From: Actinoallomurus soli
GTDB taxonomy: Bacteria; Actinomycetota; Actinomycetes; Streptosporangiales; Streptosporangiaceae
Assembly (NCBI RefSeq): GCF_024055715.1
Contig: NZ_JAMXMV010000023.1
Span: 40,913 to 104,912 of the forward strand
Length of the DNA stretch: 64,000 bases
Direction of reading: 5' to 3'
Below, one piece after another: positions 39,578 through 48,633 of this stretch. Numbering within the stretch: position 1 is the stretch's first letter; each line of letters begins with the position of its first letter. Below the pieces are notes generated by a model. It searched no databases and was not told where the DNA came from. It saw nothing but the letters and a program-made list of their open reading frames with translations. The translations under genes and the position numbers were made by a program.

Positions 39578-42148
39578 TCAGATGGGCGGCGGGTCGAAGT
39601 CGAGGTCGAGGTGCCGGCGGGCCATCGCGGCCTCGATGTCGGGATGGTCCGGACCCATCAGCAGGCCGTCGTAGCCGTCGAGAGTCTTCTCGAAGAGCTC
39701 GGCCGCCTCCTCCTCGGCGCCGTCCTTCTGCAGGTCGGCCGAGAGGTTGGCGGCGCAGGCGAGGGTCGCCGGGTGGTTCTCTCCCAGCACCGTGCGCAGC
39801 CGCCGCAACGTGCCGCGGCCGAGGTTGATGGCCGACTTCAGGTCACCGAGCGCGGCCAGGTCCGTGGCGAGGTTCACGGCGACGGTGAGGGAGTAGTGGT
39901 GATTCCGCTCCAGCTTCTTCTCCAGCCCCTCCAGCGCCGTCTCGTTGAGCTGCCGGGCGCGTTCCACGTTCTTGTCGCGGACGCGTTCCAGGATCGCGAG
40001 GTTCCCCATGCATCCGTAGTGGTAGGGATGCTCCGGGCCGTAGATGTCGGGGTAGAGACGCAGCGTCTCGGCTGCGAGCTCGTAGGCCTCCGTGATCTGA
40101 CCGACGGTCCGCAGGATGTTGGCAAGGCACATCGCCGAGGCCAGGGAGTCGGGGTGGGCGCGCCCGTACAGCCGGACGTACCGAGCGTCGATGTCGCGGG
40201 CCACCTCGAGCGCCCGGTCGTACTGCCCGGCGCGCCGCAGGGCGATGGAGAAGTCCTTCGTGGTCCGCAGTGCCCACGGGTGGTCCGCTCCGAGCTCCTT
40301 GACGCCGTGGGCGTGCGCCTCCTCCCCCACGTCGCAGGCGATCTGGTACTGCCCGCACAGCCGTACGGCACGGGCGAGTCCGCCCCAGGACGACACGATG
40401 AAGCCCTGCCCCGCCGTGGCGCCCCCCTGCCTCAGCACCTTCTGGTAGACCTGGTTGTGCAGCTCGCGTGACCGGGGATAGTCGCTGACCAGTCCGTAGT
40501 CCACCGCCAGGTTGGAGAGCACGCGGAGCGTACGCGGGTCGTCGGGGCCGAATGTCTTCTCGTGCCGCTGCCGGGAATCATCGTCGTGCGCGCGGGCCTG
40601 GCGGAAGTCACCGCGCGCTCGGAGATCGGCGCCGATGCTGTTGACCAGGGACAGATGCGACTCCTGGAACTTCGGATCGTCGCTGTCGATCCGGTTCATC
40701 CGGGTGAGCGTCTCCTGGTTGATCCGGTACGCCTCCGCGTAGCGGCCGAGCTCACGCACGATGATGGCGTGATGGCGGCGCGCCTCGAACAACGCCAGGT
40801 CGTCGCCGCCCTTCCTCTCCCAGCTGCTCTCGAGTCCTTGGACGATCAAAGCCGCCGACCGGTAGTCACCGGAGGCGTAGAGGTAACGGACGTACTTCAG
40901 GATCAGCGTGCGCAGTTCCGGGTCGGCCTCCATGGCGACGTCGGACGAGACGACGTGGGCCAGCAGTCCCGCGTACTGCGGCCAGTTGTCGGTCACATCG
41001 GGCGCCTCCGGCGTGGCCGCCAAGAGGAGCTGGTGGACGTCGGCGCGGTATCTGGTGCGTTCGTTCTCGGTCAGCTCGCTGCGCACCAGAGCCTGGATGA
41101 GCCGGTGAACCTGGAGAGTGCGGGCCGCATGGTCGACGCGGACCAGTGCGAACCGGTTGAGCTCGCCGATGGCCCGGCCGAGTTCGATGGGATCCCGCAG
41201 CAGCGCGACCAGCCTGTCGCTGATCCCCGCCGAGGTTCGGCTGAAGGCCGCACGCGGAATCGGCTCCGGACTGAAGAACGCACAGCAGCGGAGCAGCTCC
41301 TCGGCTTCGGGCAGCCGGCCCTTGAGACTGGCGACCGACAGGCCCCAGGCGGCGGTCATCGACGCCGGATACTCGGTCGGTTTTCCCTCCGACAGCAGCT
41401 CGGCGGTGCGCTCTTTCAACTGCTGGAGATACTGCTCCACCGGCATGCCCGTCTGAGCCTGCAGCGCGCCCGCCTGTTCGAGGGCCAGCGGGAGGTCACC
41501 CAGCTCGTGGGCCAGCTCGGCGGCCTCTTTCTTCGTGATGGCCCCGCGCGGGACGCGTTTGAGCAGGAACTCCACACTCTCTTCGCGCGCGAAGACATCG
41601 ATCTGGATCGCCTCCGCCTCCGCGTCCCAGCGTGGGTTGCGCGAGGTGATCAGTACGTGGCCGGGCCCCTCGGAGGGGATCACCTCACGGATGTCCTCGG
41701 GCTCGTCCGCGTTGTCGAAGATGAGCAGCCAGTTGCTGTAAGGCTCGCCGAGACGCAGCGCGTTGAGCACCGCCTTGGCCGCGTCCTCGATGCCGGTCGC
41801 GGTGGCGGGCGGCAACCCGAGGTGCGGGGCCAGACCCGCCAGCGAGGACCGCACCAGGACCGGCTGGTCGGACGGAATCCACCAGACCAGGTCGTAGGCG
41901 GACCGATAGCGGTGGGCGTACTCCACCGCCAGCATGGTCTTGCCGACGCCCCCCAGCCCGTGAAGGGCGTGCGGCTCGGCTCCCGGCTGAAACCGGGACA
42001 CCACGGCGGTGATCTCACCGGTGATGCTGGCGCGGAGCCTGTCGAGCAGCTCCTCGCGGCCGGTGAAGTTCCTGTTACGCGATGGGACGTTCTCCCAAAT
42101 TTTAGGGGCACGCCCCAACGACTGCGGTGAGAGCGCCGATTCCGTCAC
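39578..42148 (-). CDS. fxsT: FxsT-type NB-ARC/TPR protein (FxSxx-COOH system)
   Basis: 856 residues from GTG 42148, with GGAGG seven bases upstream (GTG 42175 adds nine). NB-ARC NTPase: GREELLDRLR, Walker A GLGGVGKT 64-71, Walker B LLIFDNAD 141-148, ITSRN sensor, GDLPLALEQAGA. After about 430, ten or so TPR-type repeats (RTLRVLSNLAVDYG, WALRTTKDFSIALRRAG, SLASAMCLANILRTVG, YSLTVAVNLATDLAALG, ATLACAANLSADL). It ends in DLDFDPPPI, a tail I associate with FxSxx-COOH system TPR proteins. It would be an ATP-driven, ligand-triggered switch, and its ligand may be the modified FxsA peptide. Encoded opposite to fxsB, convergent with the HExxH gene and divergent from fxsA. Confidence 0.9.
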   Translation of the reverse strand: MTESALSPQSLGRAPKIWENVPSRNRNFTGREELLDRLRASITGEITAVVSRFQPGAEPHALHGLGGVGKTMLAVEYAHRYRSAYDLVWWIPSDQPVLVRSSLAGLAPHLGLPPATATGIEDAAKAVLNALRLGEPYSNWLLIFDNADEPEDIREVIPSEGPGHVLITSRNPRWDAEAEAIQIDVFAREESVEFLLKRVPRGAITKKEAAELAHELGDLPLALEQAGALQAQTGMPVEQYLQQLKERTAELLSEGKPTEYPASMTAAWGLSVASLKGRLPEAEELLRCCAFFSPEPIPRAAFSRTSAGISDRLVALLRDPIELGRAIGELNRFALVRVDHAARTLQVHRLIQALVRSELTENERTRYRADVHQLLLAATPEAPDVTDNWPQYAGLLAHVVSSDVAMEADPELRTLILKYVRYLYASGDYRSAALIVQGLESSWERKGGDDLALFEARRHHAIIVRELGRYAEAYRINQETLTRMNRIDSDDPKFQESHLSLVNSIGADLRARGDFRQARAHDDDSRQRHEKTFGPDDPRTLRVLSNLAVDYGLVSDYPRSRELHNQVYQKVLRQGGATAGQGFIVSSWGGLARAVRLCGQYQIACDVGEEAHAHGVKELGADHPWALRTTKDFSIALRRAGQYDRALEVARDIDARYVRLYGRAHPDSLASAMCLANILRTVGQITEAYELAAETLRLYPDIYGPEHPYHYGCMGNLAILERVRDKNVERARQLNETALEGLEKKLERNHHYSLTVAVNLATDLAALGDLKSAINLGRGTLRRLRTVLGENHPATLACAANLSADLQKDGAEEEAAELFEKTLDGYDGLLMGPDHPDIEAAMARRHLDLDFDPPPI

Positions 42149-42413
42149 GGTAGCGCCTCCACTCCACTGATTCACCGAATTAGTGCGAACATCCTAAGCC
42201 GGAAATCGATCGCTGGGCGAGCGTCTCCTGATGCCGCTTCCCCACCTGATGCCGTCGATGATGAAGTGATCAGACTTTGGTCATACTAAAATTCCGATTA
42301 TGAGCGTCCGAAGAAAAGTGGCGCGAACTGGTCATGTTCAGACCGCCGCGAAGCAGCGATACTGAAGGCCCTAGCGTCGGTCGGCGGTCATCGCCGAGCG
42401 GAGGTGAGCGCAC
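42149..42413. promoter_or_regulatory. Divergent promoter region between fxsT and fxsA
   Basis: 265 bp between the GTG of fxsT and the ATG of fxsA, AT-richer around 42265-42310 than anywhere else in the locus. An imperfect dyad AGTGATCA..TGGTCATACT lies near 42265-42288. I cannot place promoters with confidence, but both genes must start here. Confidence 0.5.
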
Positions 42414-42584
42414 ATGCGCGAAGACCTGGATTTCCCGGGCTCTCTCATCGATCTCTCCGAGTTCTCCCTGCTCGAGCTCGGTGATCTCGACGCCACCGTG
42501 CTCGGTGACGAGCTGAACGATCTCCTGACCCAGGGGAACGAGGAGATCGACATCGCCGTCGCCGGATTCAACGCGATCGTGTGA
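42414..42584 (+). CDS. fxsA: FxsA-like RiPP precursor peptide, F-N-A-I-V C-terminus
   Basis: 56 residues, ATG 42414 with GGAGG about ten bases before. Leader-like acidic front (MREDLDFPGSLIDLS, FSLLELGDLDATVLGDELN) and a core-like end IAVAGFNAIV. FxsA peptides of the FxSxx-COOH family end in Phe-x-Ser-x-x, and the Phe at -5 is the expected crosslink donor. Here Phe52 is at -5 but the third position is Ala54 (GCG) where Ser (TCG) is usual. Its place, size, acidity and the surrounding fxsB/fxsT genes make it the likely substrate. A single-base change from TCG would explain the variant. Confidence 0.82.
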   Translation: MREDLDFPGSLIDLSEFSLLELGDLDATVLGDELNDLLTQGNEEIDIAVAGFNAIV

Positions 42585-42664
42585 CTCTGACCGGATCCGT
42601 GGAACCCCTCACCATGGGCCGCTGACCGACGTACGCTTTGGAGGTCCTGCGAGGAAGGCTCGGC

Positions 42665-44695
42665 ATGGATGAAAGGCGTTCGAACCCCGGCGGTGCCATG
42701 GACGCCGCGTACGGATCAAGCGATCCCGAGCACGGTCCCTATGTGGGAGAGCGACCTTTCACCGAAGACGACCACGCGGTGTTCTTCGGGAGGAGTTCCG
42801 AGGCCGAGGAGATCGCGGAGCTCTGGCTGAGCAAGCGTCTCACGATTCTCCTCGGACCTTCCGGATGCGGAAAGACCTCGGTCCTCTCGGCGGGGGTCGT
42901 TCCCCTCTTGCGTGCGAAATCCGTCGGCCTCCTGCCGGTCGGACGCATCTCGCACGGCTCGGAGTGGTTCCCCATGGCGGCCCTGCCGGAGCGGAACCCG
43001 TACACGCCCGCCCTCCTGGCGTCCTGGTGGCCGGACGAGTCGCCCACCCGCGTCTCACCGCTGTCGATCACCGAGTTCCTCCACCGCCGGCAGGAGACCG
43101 ACCGCCGGCGACGGCGCACACCCTTCCTCGTGGCCATCGACCAGGTCGAGCGCCTCTACCGCAGGAGCGACCCCCGCCCCCGGTTACGCCTCGTCGAGGA
43201 ACTGCGCGAGGCGATGGAGGCGCTCCCGCGTACACATCTGCTCCTCTCGGCCCGCGAGGAGCACCAGGACGACGTCCTGCACCTGGCCAAGGAGCTGGGC
43301 GGCGAGTCCGCACCGCCCTTCCTGCTGCGGCCGCTCGACCGCGGCGGCGCGCTCGAAGCGGTGATCGGCCCGATGGCGGTGGCAGGACGCTCGTGTGACG
43401 GTGAGACGGCCGAGTGGCTCGTCGACGACCTGCAGACCATCGCGTCACCGGGCGCGAGCCCGGCCGTGGAGCCGGTCCTCCTGCAGGTCCTGTGCCGCAG
43501 GCTGTGGGACGACCTGCCCGGCGGAGCCGACACCGTCTCCCCGCGTCTGGCCCCGAACCTCGACCGGGTCCTGGCCGACTTCTGCCGGCGCACCCTGGCG
43601 GCCGTGGCGGCCGACCACGGCCCGCCCCCGGCGATCCTGCTGGAGTGGCTGCGGCAGAACATCCTCGAGCCGCAGCACGGCGCCGACGCCGGGCACTACC
43701 GGATCGTTCTGGCCGACTCTGTGCTGAAGGCCCTGGAGGACCGGCACCTGATCAGAGCCCGGTCCGACGGCTTCCGGACGTTCGAGCTCCAGCACCCCGG
43801 ACTCGCCCAGGCGCTCTGGCGGCTGGGCAAGGCCCGGTGGCCGGCGCGCCGGTCCGAGCCGACGGCGCTCATGCACGCCGCTGAGATCGCCCTGTCGACC
43901 GGCGAGACCGATCTGGCCGAACGCCATGCCTCCGACGCACTCCGCGCGTATCCCGAGACCGATCTGCGGGCCCGCGCCAAGGCGCTGTCGTTCCTCGGGA
44001 ACGTGGCGCTCCAGGAAGGCTGCCTCAGCGACGCCGCCGAACGTTACGACGAGGCGGCGAGCATGTTCGCCGCCCTCGGGCTCACCGAGAACGTCGGGTG
44101 GCTGCTCGCCGCCGTCGGCATGCTCAAGCTGAGCATGGGCGACCAGGGCGCCGCCGTCGAGAAGCTGAGCGCCGCGTCGAACCGCGTACCCGGCGACCCG
44201 CGCATCCAGACGGAGCTCGCCCGGGCACTGTGGCACACCGGGCAGAAGCAGGCCGCGTTGGCGGTCCTCAGCGGCGTCCTCAAGCGCGACGGCGACCGAG
44301 CCGAGGCGCTGCGGACCCGGGGAGAGATCCTGGCCGACATGGGAGAGGCCGAGTCGGCGATACGCGATCTGGAGCGCGTCGGCTCACACCTGCGCCCGTC
44401 GGCGCTGGCGGCCCGCGCCCTGGCCCTCGCCCGGCTCTCCCAGCGCGACTCGGCCCGCCGGGAGGAGGCCGAAGAGGCCAGCGCCGAACTCGACAAGGTT
44501 CTGCGGAGAGAGCGGCACAGCGGTCCGGTGCTCTTCCGCGCGGCCCAGGTGCGACTGATCGAAGGAGACGCCCGGACCGCCACCGAGCTGGCCTCACGCG
44601 CCGTGGACGCCACCGACCCGCCGCTTCCCCCGCACCAGGAGGTGGAGGCCCACCGGCTCATGGAGGAGGCGCACCGGCTCCTGCACAGAATGTGA
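42665..44695 (+). CDS. nSTAND1-type NTPase with TPR-like repeats
   Basis: 676 residues from ATG 42665 (RBS GAGGAAGG). The opening GPYVGERPFTEDDHAVFFGR is the nSTAND1 entry motif; Walker A GPSGCGKT 64-71, Walker B FLVAIDQVERLY near 154-165. After about 410 come TPR-like helical repeats (KALSFLGNVALQEGCLSDA, ELARALWHTGQKQAALA, LRTRGEILADMGEAESAI, AAQVRLIEGDARTATELA). STAND NTPases are signal-triggered oligomerising switches. It follows fxsA by 80 bp in the same direction, so the peptide and this protein are probably co-expressed. It is the second STAND protein of the locus. No effector domain is visible at either end. Confidence 0.9.
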   Translation: MDERRSNPGGAMDAAYGSSDPEHGPYVGERPFTEDDHAVFFGRSSEAEEIAELWLSKRLTILLGPSGCGKTSVLSAGVVPLLRAKSVGLLPVGRISHGSEWFPMAALPERNPYTPALLASWWPDESPTRVSPLSITEFLHRRQETDRRRRRTPFLVAIDQVERLYRRSDPRPRLRLVEELREAMEALPRTHLLLSAREEHQDDVLHLAKELGGESAPPFLLRPLDRGGALEAVIGPMAVAGRSCDGETAEWLVDDLQTIASPGASPAVEPVLLQVLCRRLWDDLPGGADTVSPRLAPNLDRVLADFCRRTLAAVAADHGPPPAILLEWLRQNILEPQHGADAGHYRIVLADSVLKALEDRHLIRARSDGFRTFELQHPGLAQALWRLGKARWPARRSEPTALMHAAEIALSTGETDLAERHASDALRAYPETDLRARAKALSFLGNVALQEGCLSDAAERYDEAASMFAALGLTENVGWLLAAVGMLKLSMGDQGAAVEKLSAASNRVPGDPRIQTELARALWHTGQKQAALAVLSGVLKRDGDRAEALRTRGEILADMGEAESAIRDLERVGSHLRPSALAARALALARLSQRDSARREEAEEASAELDKVLRRERHSGPVLFRAAQVRLIEGDARTATELASRAVDATDPPLPPHQEVEAHRLMEEAHRLLHRM

Positions 44696-44740
44696 CTGTT
44701 GCCACTGTCCCTCCCCTTCCACATCCCGCATCCTGGCGGC

Positions 44741-45334
44741 ATGAACGATGCCGCTTGGGTCTCCCTATTCACCGGTACGTCCACGGCCATCGGCGCCGCG
44801 TTAGGGGCCGGCTGGCAGATCCTCGGCGAGAGCCGTCGCGCCGCCCACGAGCTACGGCGCATCCGGGACGAACGCGAGGCCGAGCGCAGCGCCGACCGCG
44901 AGCGGCGCCTCCGCCGGGCGGTCAAGGACACCGACGCCGCCGCGTACCGCCTGACCCAGACCGTGGTCCTCTGCCTGCACATGTACCGGAACAAGATCGC
45001 GCGCGACGAGAGCGAGCTGCTGGCGCGCCAGCGCCAGGCTCAGGGCGAGTACATCGACGCCAAGGTGGCCATCAAGACGCTGCAGACGATGGTCGGCGAG
45101 GACTCTGCCGCCATGGCCGAGATCCACCGCCTGCGCACCACACTCGCCGACGCCTACCGCCACGTCCGCTCCATGGGAAGCACCACCGACGACCCCGACG
45201 AGCTGGAGAGACGCGTGGACGGCATCCTGGACGCGCTGAGCTCGGCCGTGCGGTCCGACGGCCGGGCGCAGGCCCCCGGCCCTCACCCGGGCGCGCCGGC
45301 CGGGCAGCCCAGCGGATCGGGCTCCCCCTCCTGA
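44741..45334 (+). CDS. Membrane-anchored coiled-coil protein
   Basis: 197 residues. One N-terminal membrane segment (SLFTGTSTAIGAALGAGWQIL) is followed by a long, strongly charged helix (RIRDEREAERSADRERRLRR), a further helical part (MYRNKIARDESELLARQRQ, AMAEIHRLRTTLADAYRHV) and a flexible Pro/Gly tail. No family recognised. It follows the STAND gene by 45 bp, in the same direction, and could tether the NTPase system to the membrane. Its 3' end overlaps the convergent MFS gene by about 50 bp. Confidence 0.7.
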   Translation: MNDAAWVSLFTGTSTAIGAALGAGWQILGESRRAAHELRRIRDEREAERSADRERRLRRAVKDTDAAAYRLTQTVVLCLHMYRNKIARDESELLARQRQAQGEYIDAKVAIKTLQTMVGEDSAAMAEIHRLRTTLADAYRHVRSMGSTTDDPDELERRVDGILDALSSAVRSDGRAQAPGPHPGAPAGQPSGSGSPS

Positions 45335-46764
45335 TCGTCCGGGGCCGGGCCCGGCTGAGGAGCCGCAGGGCTGTGCGGCGAAGCAGGGCTGTGCGGCGAA
45401 GCAGGGCCCTGTTGGGCGGCGACCGGCTCCCGGTGCGCGGGCGCCTCCTTCGGACGGTTCCTCCGGCGCGGGGCGGGACGGAGACGGCCGAGGAGCAGGG
45501 CGGGACGGAGACGGACGAGGAGGACGACGGCCGCCAGGGCCATCATGACGAAGGCGACGGACCACGCCGTCGCCTGCGGACCCATGATCGCGATTGCGTG
45601 TCCGGCGCTGGCCGTGCCCAGCGGGACGGCGCCGAGCACGATGAAGCGTTGCGCGCCGGACACCCGGCCCAGCAGCCAGTGCGGAGTGTTCCCACCCGTG
45701 TATGTGGTCAGGATGACGTTCATGTGCGCGCCGATGAACCCGACACCGCCCCAGGCGATGAACCAGAACAGCGGATAGGGCGAGACGGCGATGATCAGCA
45801 GCAGAACGGTCCAACCCCAGACGCAGGCGATGACCGCGCGTGACAGCCCGGATCCTGACGCGAATCTTCGCTTCAGCAGCCTCGGCGCCACAAAAGCCCC
45901 CAGAAAACCGCCGCATCCGGAGGCCGCCAGCACGACACCGATATTCAATGCCGACACGGCGCCGATATTCGTCGGGCCCGGGTGTCCGCCCTCAAGCCTC
46001 GCCACCAGCACCAGAATGACGACCTGGAACAGAAGGTTGGTCGAAGCGGCCACCAGAACCGTGCACAGCAGGAACCGGTCCTTCCACAGCCAGACCAGAC
46101 CTTTGGTCATCCGGTCGTCATGTGCCCCGTCATCCCGCGTTTTCAGCGACACGCGCATCTTTCGCAGCAATGCGCACGACACCAGGCACGCCACGAAGTC
46201 CGCCAGTAGGGGCACGAAACGCCACAACCCAAAGAGCAACCCGCCCATCAGCCGGCCGAGCAGAACGGCGGCATGACTGCGCGCCTCGTTCCGGCCCATG
46301 CCTTTGGCCAAACGATCCTCGGGCACGACGAGCGGCACGGCGCTCACCTCGGCCACGCTGAAAAAGGTCACGCAGGCCCCATTGACCACCGCGGTGACGA
46401 TGAGCAGCGAACGCGGCATGAGCCCGCACGCCAGCAGCAGAGCGGTGGCGACGGCCGTCGTGCCACGGACGGCCTGGACGACCAGCATGGTCCGGCGGCG
46501 GTCGAGACGGTCGACCAGCGCTCCGGCGGGGACGTGCAGCAGAACCTGTGGCAGGGTGCCGGCCGCGGCGAGCCAGCCCGCGAAGACCAGGGAGCCGCCA
46601 AGCGACAGCGCGAGAAGCGGCATCGCGATGGTGGCGACCTCTCCCCCGAGAAGGGACACCGCCGTCCCGCTCCAAAGCAGCCCGAACTCTCGGCGCCACC
46701 CGGAGGAGCCACGCCACCTCGAGAGGGGTGGCCGGAAACCGGCAGTGGCGGACGAAGTTGGCAC
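45283..46764 (-). CDS. MFS exporter (transmembrane secretion effector type)
   Basis: 493 residues if it starts at GTG 46764 (GGGGAAG seven bases before); GTG 46827 is also possible. About 12 membrane segments, starting FGLLWSGTAVSLLGGEVATI; PAGALVDRLDRRR is the loop 2-3 signature of MFS_3 (enterobactin-exporter-like) proteins. The C-terminal tail has a short repeat (SPHSPASPHSPAAP) and is Pro-rich. It is convergent with the Fxs-locus membrane protein. It could export the modified peptide, but such MFS genes are common and the link is only positional. A decayed partial copy lies upstream at about 47190-47245. Confidence 0.85.
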   Translation of the reverse strand: MPTSSATAGFRPPLSRWRGSSGWRREFGLLWSGTAVSLLGGEVATIAMPLLALSLGGSLVFAGWLAAAGTLPQVLLHVPAGALVDRLDRRRTMLVVQAVRGTTAVATALLLACGLMPRSLLIVTAVVNGACVTFFSVAEVSAVPLVVPEDRLAKGMGRNEARSHAAVLLGRLMGGLLFGLWRFVPLLADFVACLVSCALLRKMRVSLKTRDDGAHDDRMTKGLVWLWKDRFLLCTVLVAASTNLLFQVVILVLVARLEGGHPGPTNIGAVSALNIGVVLAASGCGGFLGAFVAPRLLKRRFASGSGLSRAVIACVWGWTVLLLIIAVSPYPLFWFIAWGGVGFIGAHMNVILTTYTGGNTPHWLLGRVSGAQRFIVLGAVPLGTASAGHAIAIMGPQATAWSVAFVMMALAAVVLLVRLRPALLLGRLRPAPRRRNRPKEAPAHREPVAAQQGPASPHSPASPHSPAAPQPGPAPDDQEGEPDPLGCPAGAPG

Positions 46765-47549
46765 TTGTGCGCTTCCCCTGTGACTGCGGCCACCACGCCG
46801 GGTGGTCGAAACGATTGAGACCCGCACCGGTATTCATCTGGTGCGAGTCTCGCTGTTCGCGTCTCGGGCCACCGTCGCAGCCAGTCCGCAGGGACTTAAA
46901 AGTACACGGACGTGACGATCCTGACCTCCGTTTTCGGATGAAGGGCATTACCCGCCGCCCCGACCTCCGCCGGGTAACGCATCCGGGGTCATCCTTTCGC
47001 GCCCGAACAGCGGGAACGCCCTATGGCCTGACGTGTCGAGACTTAGTGCTCGTACCCAGATGGTGCGGGCTCATCGCGCCGCCACACGCGTTTCCACAGT
47101 TCACGCGCAGGACGTTTACGTACCGATGACCTGACCTAGCCTCACGCCCGATCCCACGAGATTCATAGCGGTCGACGCCGACCTCCTTCTTGGTGAGAAC
47201 ACATGCACCTTTCACAGCAATATGCACGACACCGGGCGGCCGGCCTCGGCGCTGCTCGCTCACCCCGCTCCGTGGTCGCGACCGCTACGGACCGCACGGC
47301 GTCATGATCGCTCCATGCTCGACGGGGGCGGCCCGCTCATCGACCGAGGTGGCATGCCGGTGCTGCAAATGGGGAACGCGGAGTGCGTCCAAGGTCGTTC
47401 TGAATGTCATGGAACGGGCATCACCGACGGCGGCCGCCTCCCTGGTCCGTCCCCGCTCTGGGGAAGGCGCGACCACACCGTCATATCTCTAAGGTCCGTG
47501 CCGTACGGTGCATGGGAGACCGAACCATAGATAGGAGGCGGAACCGGCG
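46765..47549. other. 785-bp region with a remnant of a second MFS gene
   Basis: No intact gene. At about 47199-47241 the sequence repeats 46148-46190 of the MFS gene with roughly 80-85% identity (both contain CAGCAAT and GCACGACACC). On the minus strand it reads VSCILL-stop-KVHV against VSCALLRKMRV in the MFS protein. The rest is not readable as protein. The right end holds the promoter of the FHA gene. Confidence 0.5.
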
Positions 47550-48146
47550 ATGCCGAACGCTGAGTGCGCGCGGTGCGGCCACACCAACCCGGACGGTGCC
47601 CGCTTCTGCTCGAGTTGTGGCGCCCCGCTCACCGGGGAGGCCCCGCCGATCATGAACGAACCGGGCACCTCGACGTCCACGATGTCGCTGAGCGCGATCC
47701 AGGCGGCCGTCGAGGCCGACCAGGACGAGGGGCCGGCGATCGATCCCGGACCGGTCGAGGCACTCCCTCCCGACACGGCGCTGCTCCTCGTCAGAGGAGG
47801 GCCCAACGCCGGGAGCAGGTTCCTCCTCGACCGTGACACCACGACCGTGGGTCGCCATCCGCACAGCGACATCTTCCTCGACGACGTCACCGTGTCCCGC
47901 AAGCACGTCGAGTTCCTCCGGCACAACGGCCGGTTCTGGATCCGCGATGCGGGAAGCCTCAACGGCACCTACGTCAACCGCGAGCGCGTCGACGAGTCGG
48001 TGCTGTCCAGCGGTGACGAGGTGCAGATAGGCAAGTTCCGTCTGGTGTACGTCGGCAACGCCCCCCTCGCCGGCGTTCCGGCCGGTTCGGCCGGGTCGGA
48101 GCGTCCGCCCAAGCGCGGCCGGTGGAACTTCTGGCGCCGGCGCTGA
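47550..48146 (+). CDS. Zinc-ribbon/FHA domain protein (GarA-like layout)
   Basis: 198 residues with RBS AGGAGG. A zinc ribbon at the N-terminus (CARCGHTNPDGARFCSSCG, four Cys) is followed by a Thr/Ser-rich linker (STSTMSLSAIQ) and an FHA domain (TTVGRHPHSDIFLDDVTVSR, KHVEF, DAGSLNGTYVNRERV) that keeps the phosphothreonine-binding Arg, Ser, Arg-Lys-His and Asn. The C-terminal end is basic (RGRWNFWRRR). FHA proteins of this build (GarA/OdhI) are substrates and readers of Ser/Thr kinases. No kinase gene is adjacent. The TTS-like threonines usually phosphorylated in GarA are not clearly kept. Confidence 0.92.
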   Translation: MPNAECARCGHTNPDGARFCSSCGAPLTGEAPPIMNEPGTSTSTMSLSAIQAAVEADQDEGPAIDPGPVEALPPDTALLLVRGGPNAGSRFLLDRDTTTVGRHPHSDIFLDDVTVSRKHVEFLRHNGRFWIRDAGSLNGTYVNRERVDESVLSSGDEVQIGKFRLVYVGNAPLAGVPAGSAGSERPPKRGRWNFWRRR

Positions 48147-48240
48147 CCGGCCCCGAGCCTCGTCGTTCGGCGCCGGCGCGCGGGGCGCGGCCGGCCGAAT
48201 CAAGGACCCCGCGAATCGAGGCGACGACGGGACGAGGGAT

Positions 48241-48633
48241 TCAGAAACGGAAGACGTGGCCGCCCGTCACGATATTCGCGACGCACGGGTTGCTGAACGT
48301 GTTCGTGTAGTTCACGGGTAGGCCACGCCAGTGACCGACCGCCGATGCGACGGTCGGGTCGTAGTAGCCGCCGCAGCCGCCCAGCTGGTACGGCGGGATA
48401 CGCGCGATGTCGCCGTTCGCCGCGATCAGGTCCTGGCAGGCGGCGTCGCCGGCGGGGTGCGTCCCCCCGGTCGGCTCGCAGGTGAGCGTCACGGTCCTGG
48501 TGCCGATCAACGGGGACGAGAGGCTCAGGGTGAGCGCGTCCGCCGCGGCGGAGGCGGTCGGGGCGGCCGTCACCGAGACCGCGACCGAGCCTGCGGCCAC
48601 CGCCGTCGCAGTCATCAACCGAAAAGACCCCAC
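48241..48633 (-). CDS. Subtilisin-inhibitor-like (SSI family) secreted protein
   Basis: 130 residues from GTG 48633 (GGAG seven bases upstream; ATG 48615 also in frame). Signal peptide about 1-29. The mature part has the SSI pattern: VTLTCEPTGGTHP, DAACQDL, GGCGGYYDP, GHWRGLPVNYTNTFSNPCV and a terminal VFRF, with the four usual cysteines. Family members inhibit secreted serine proteases. The reactive-site loop region (GGYYDPTV) differs from the classic M-C-x-M-V-Y form, so the target cannot be named. The two-domain protease at 202 would be one secreted serine protease in this window. Confidence 0.88.
   Translation of the reverse strand: MGSFRLMTATAVAAGSVAVSVTAAPTASAAADALTLSLSSPLIGTRTVTLTCEPTGGTHPAGDAACQDLIAANGDIARIPPYQLGGCGGYYDPTVASAVGHWRGLPVNYTNTFSNPCVANIVTGGHVFRF

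Noticed and set aside
40562..42130. Plus-strand open frame opposite fxsT
   Set aside because: Shadow of the NB-ARC/TPR gene; no start signal and no recognisable motif.
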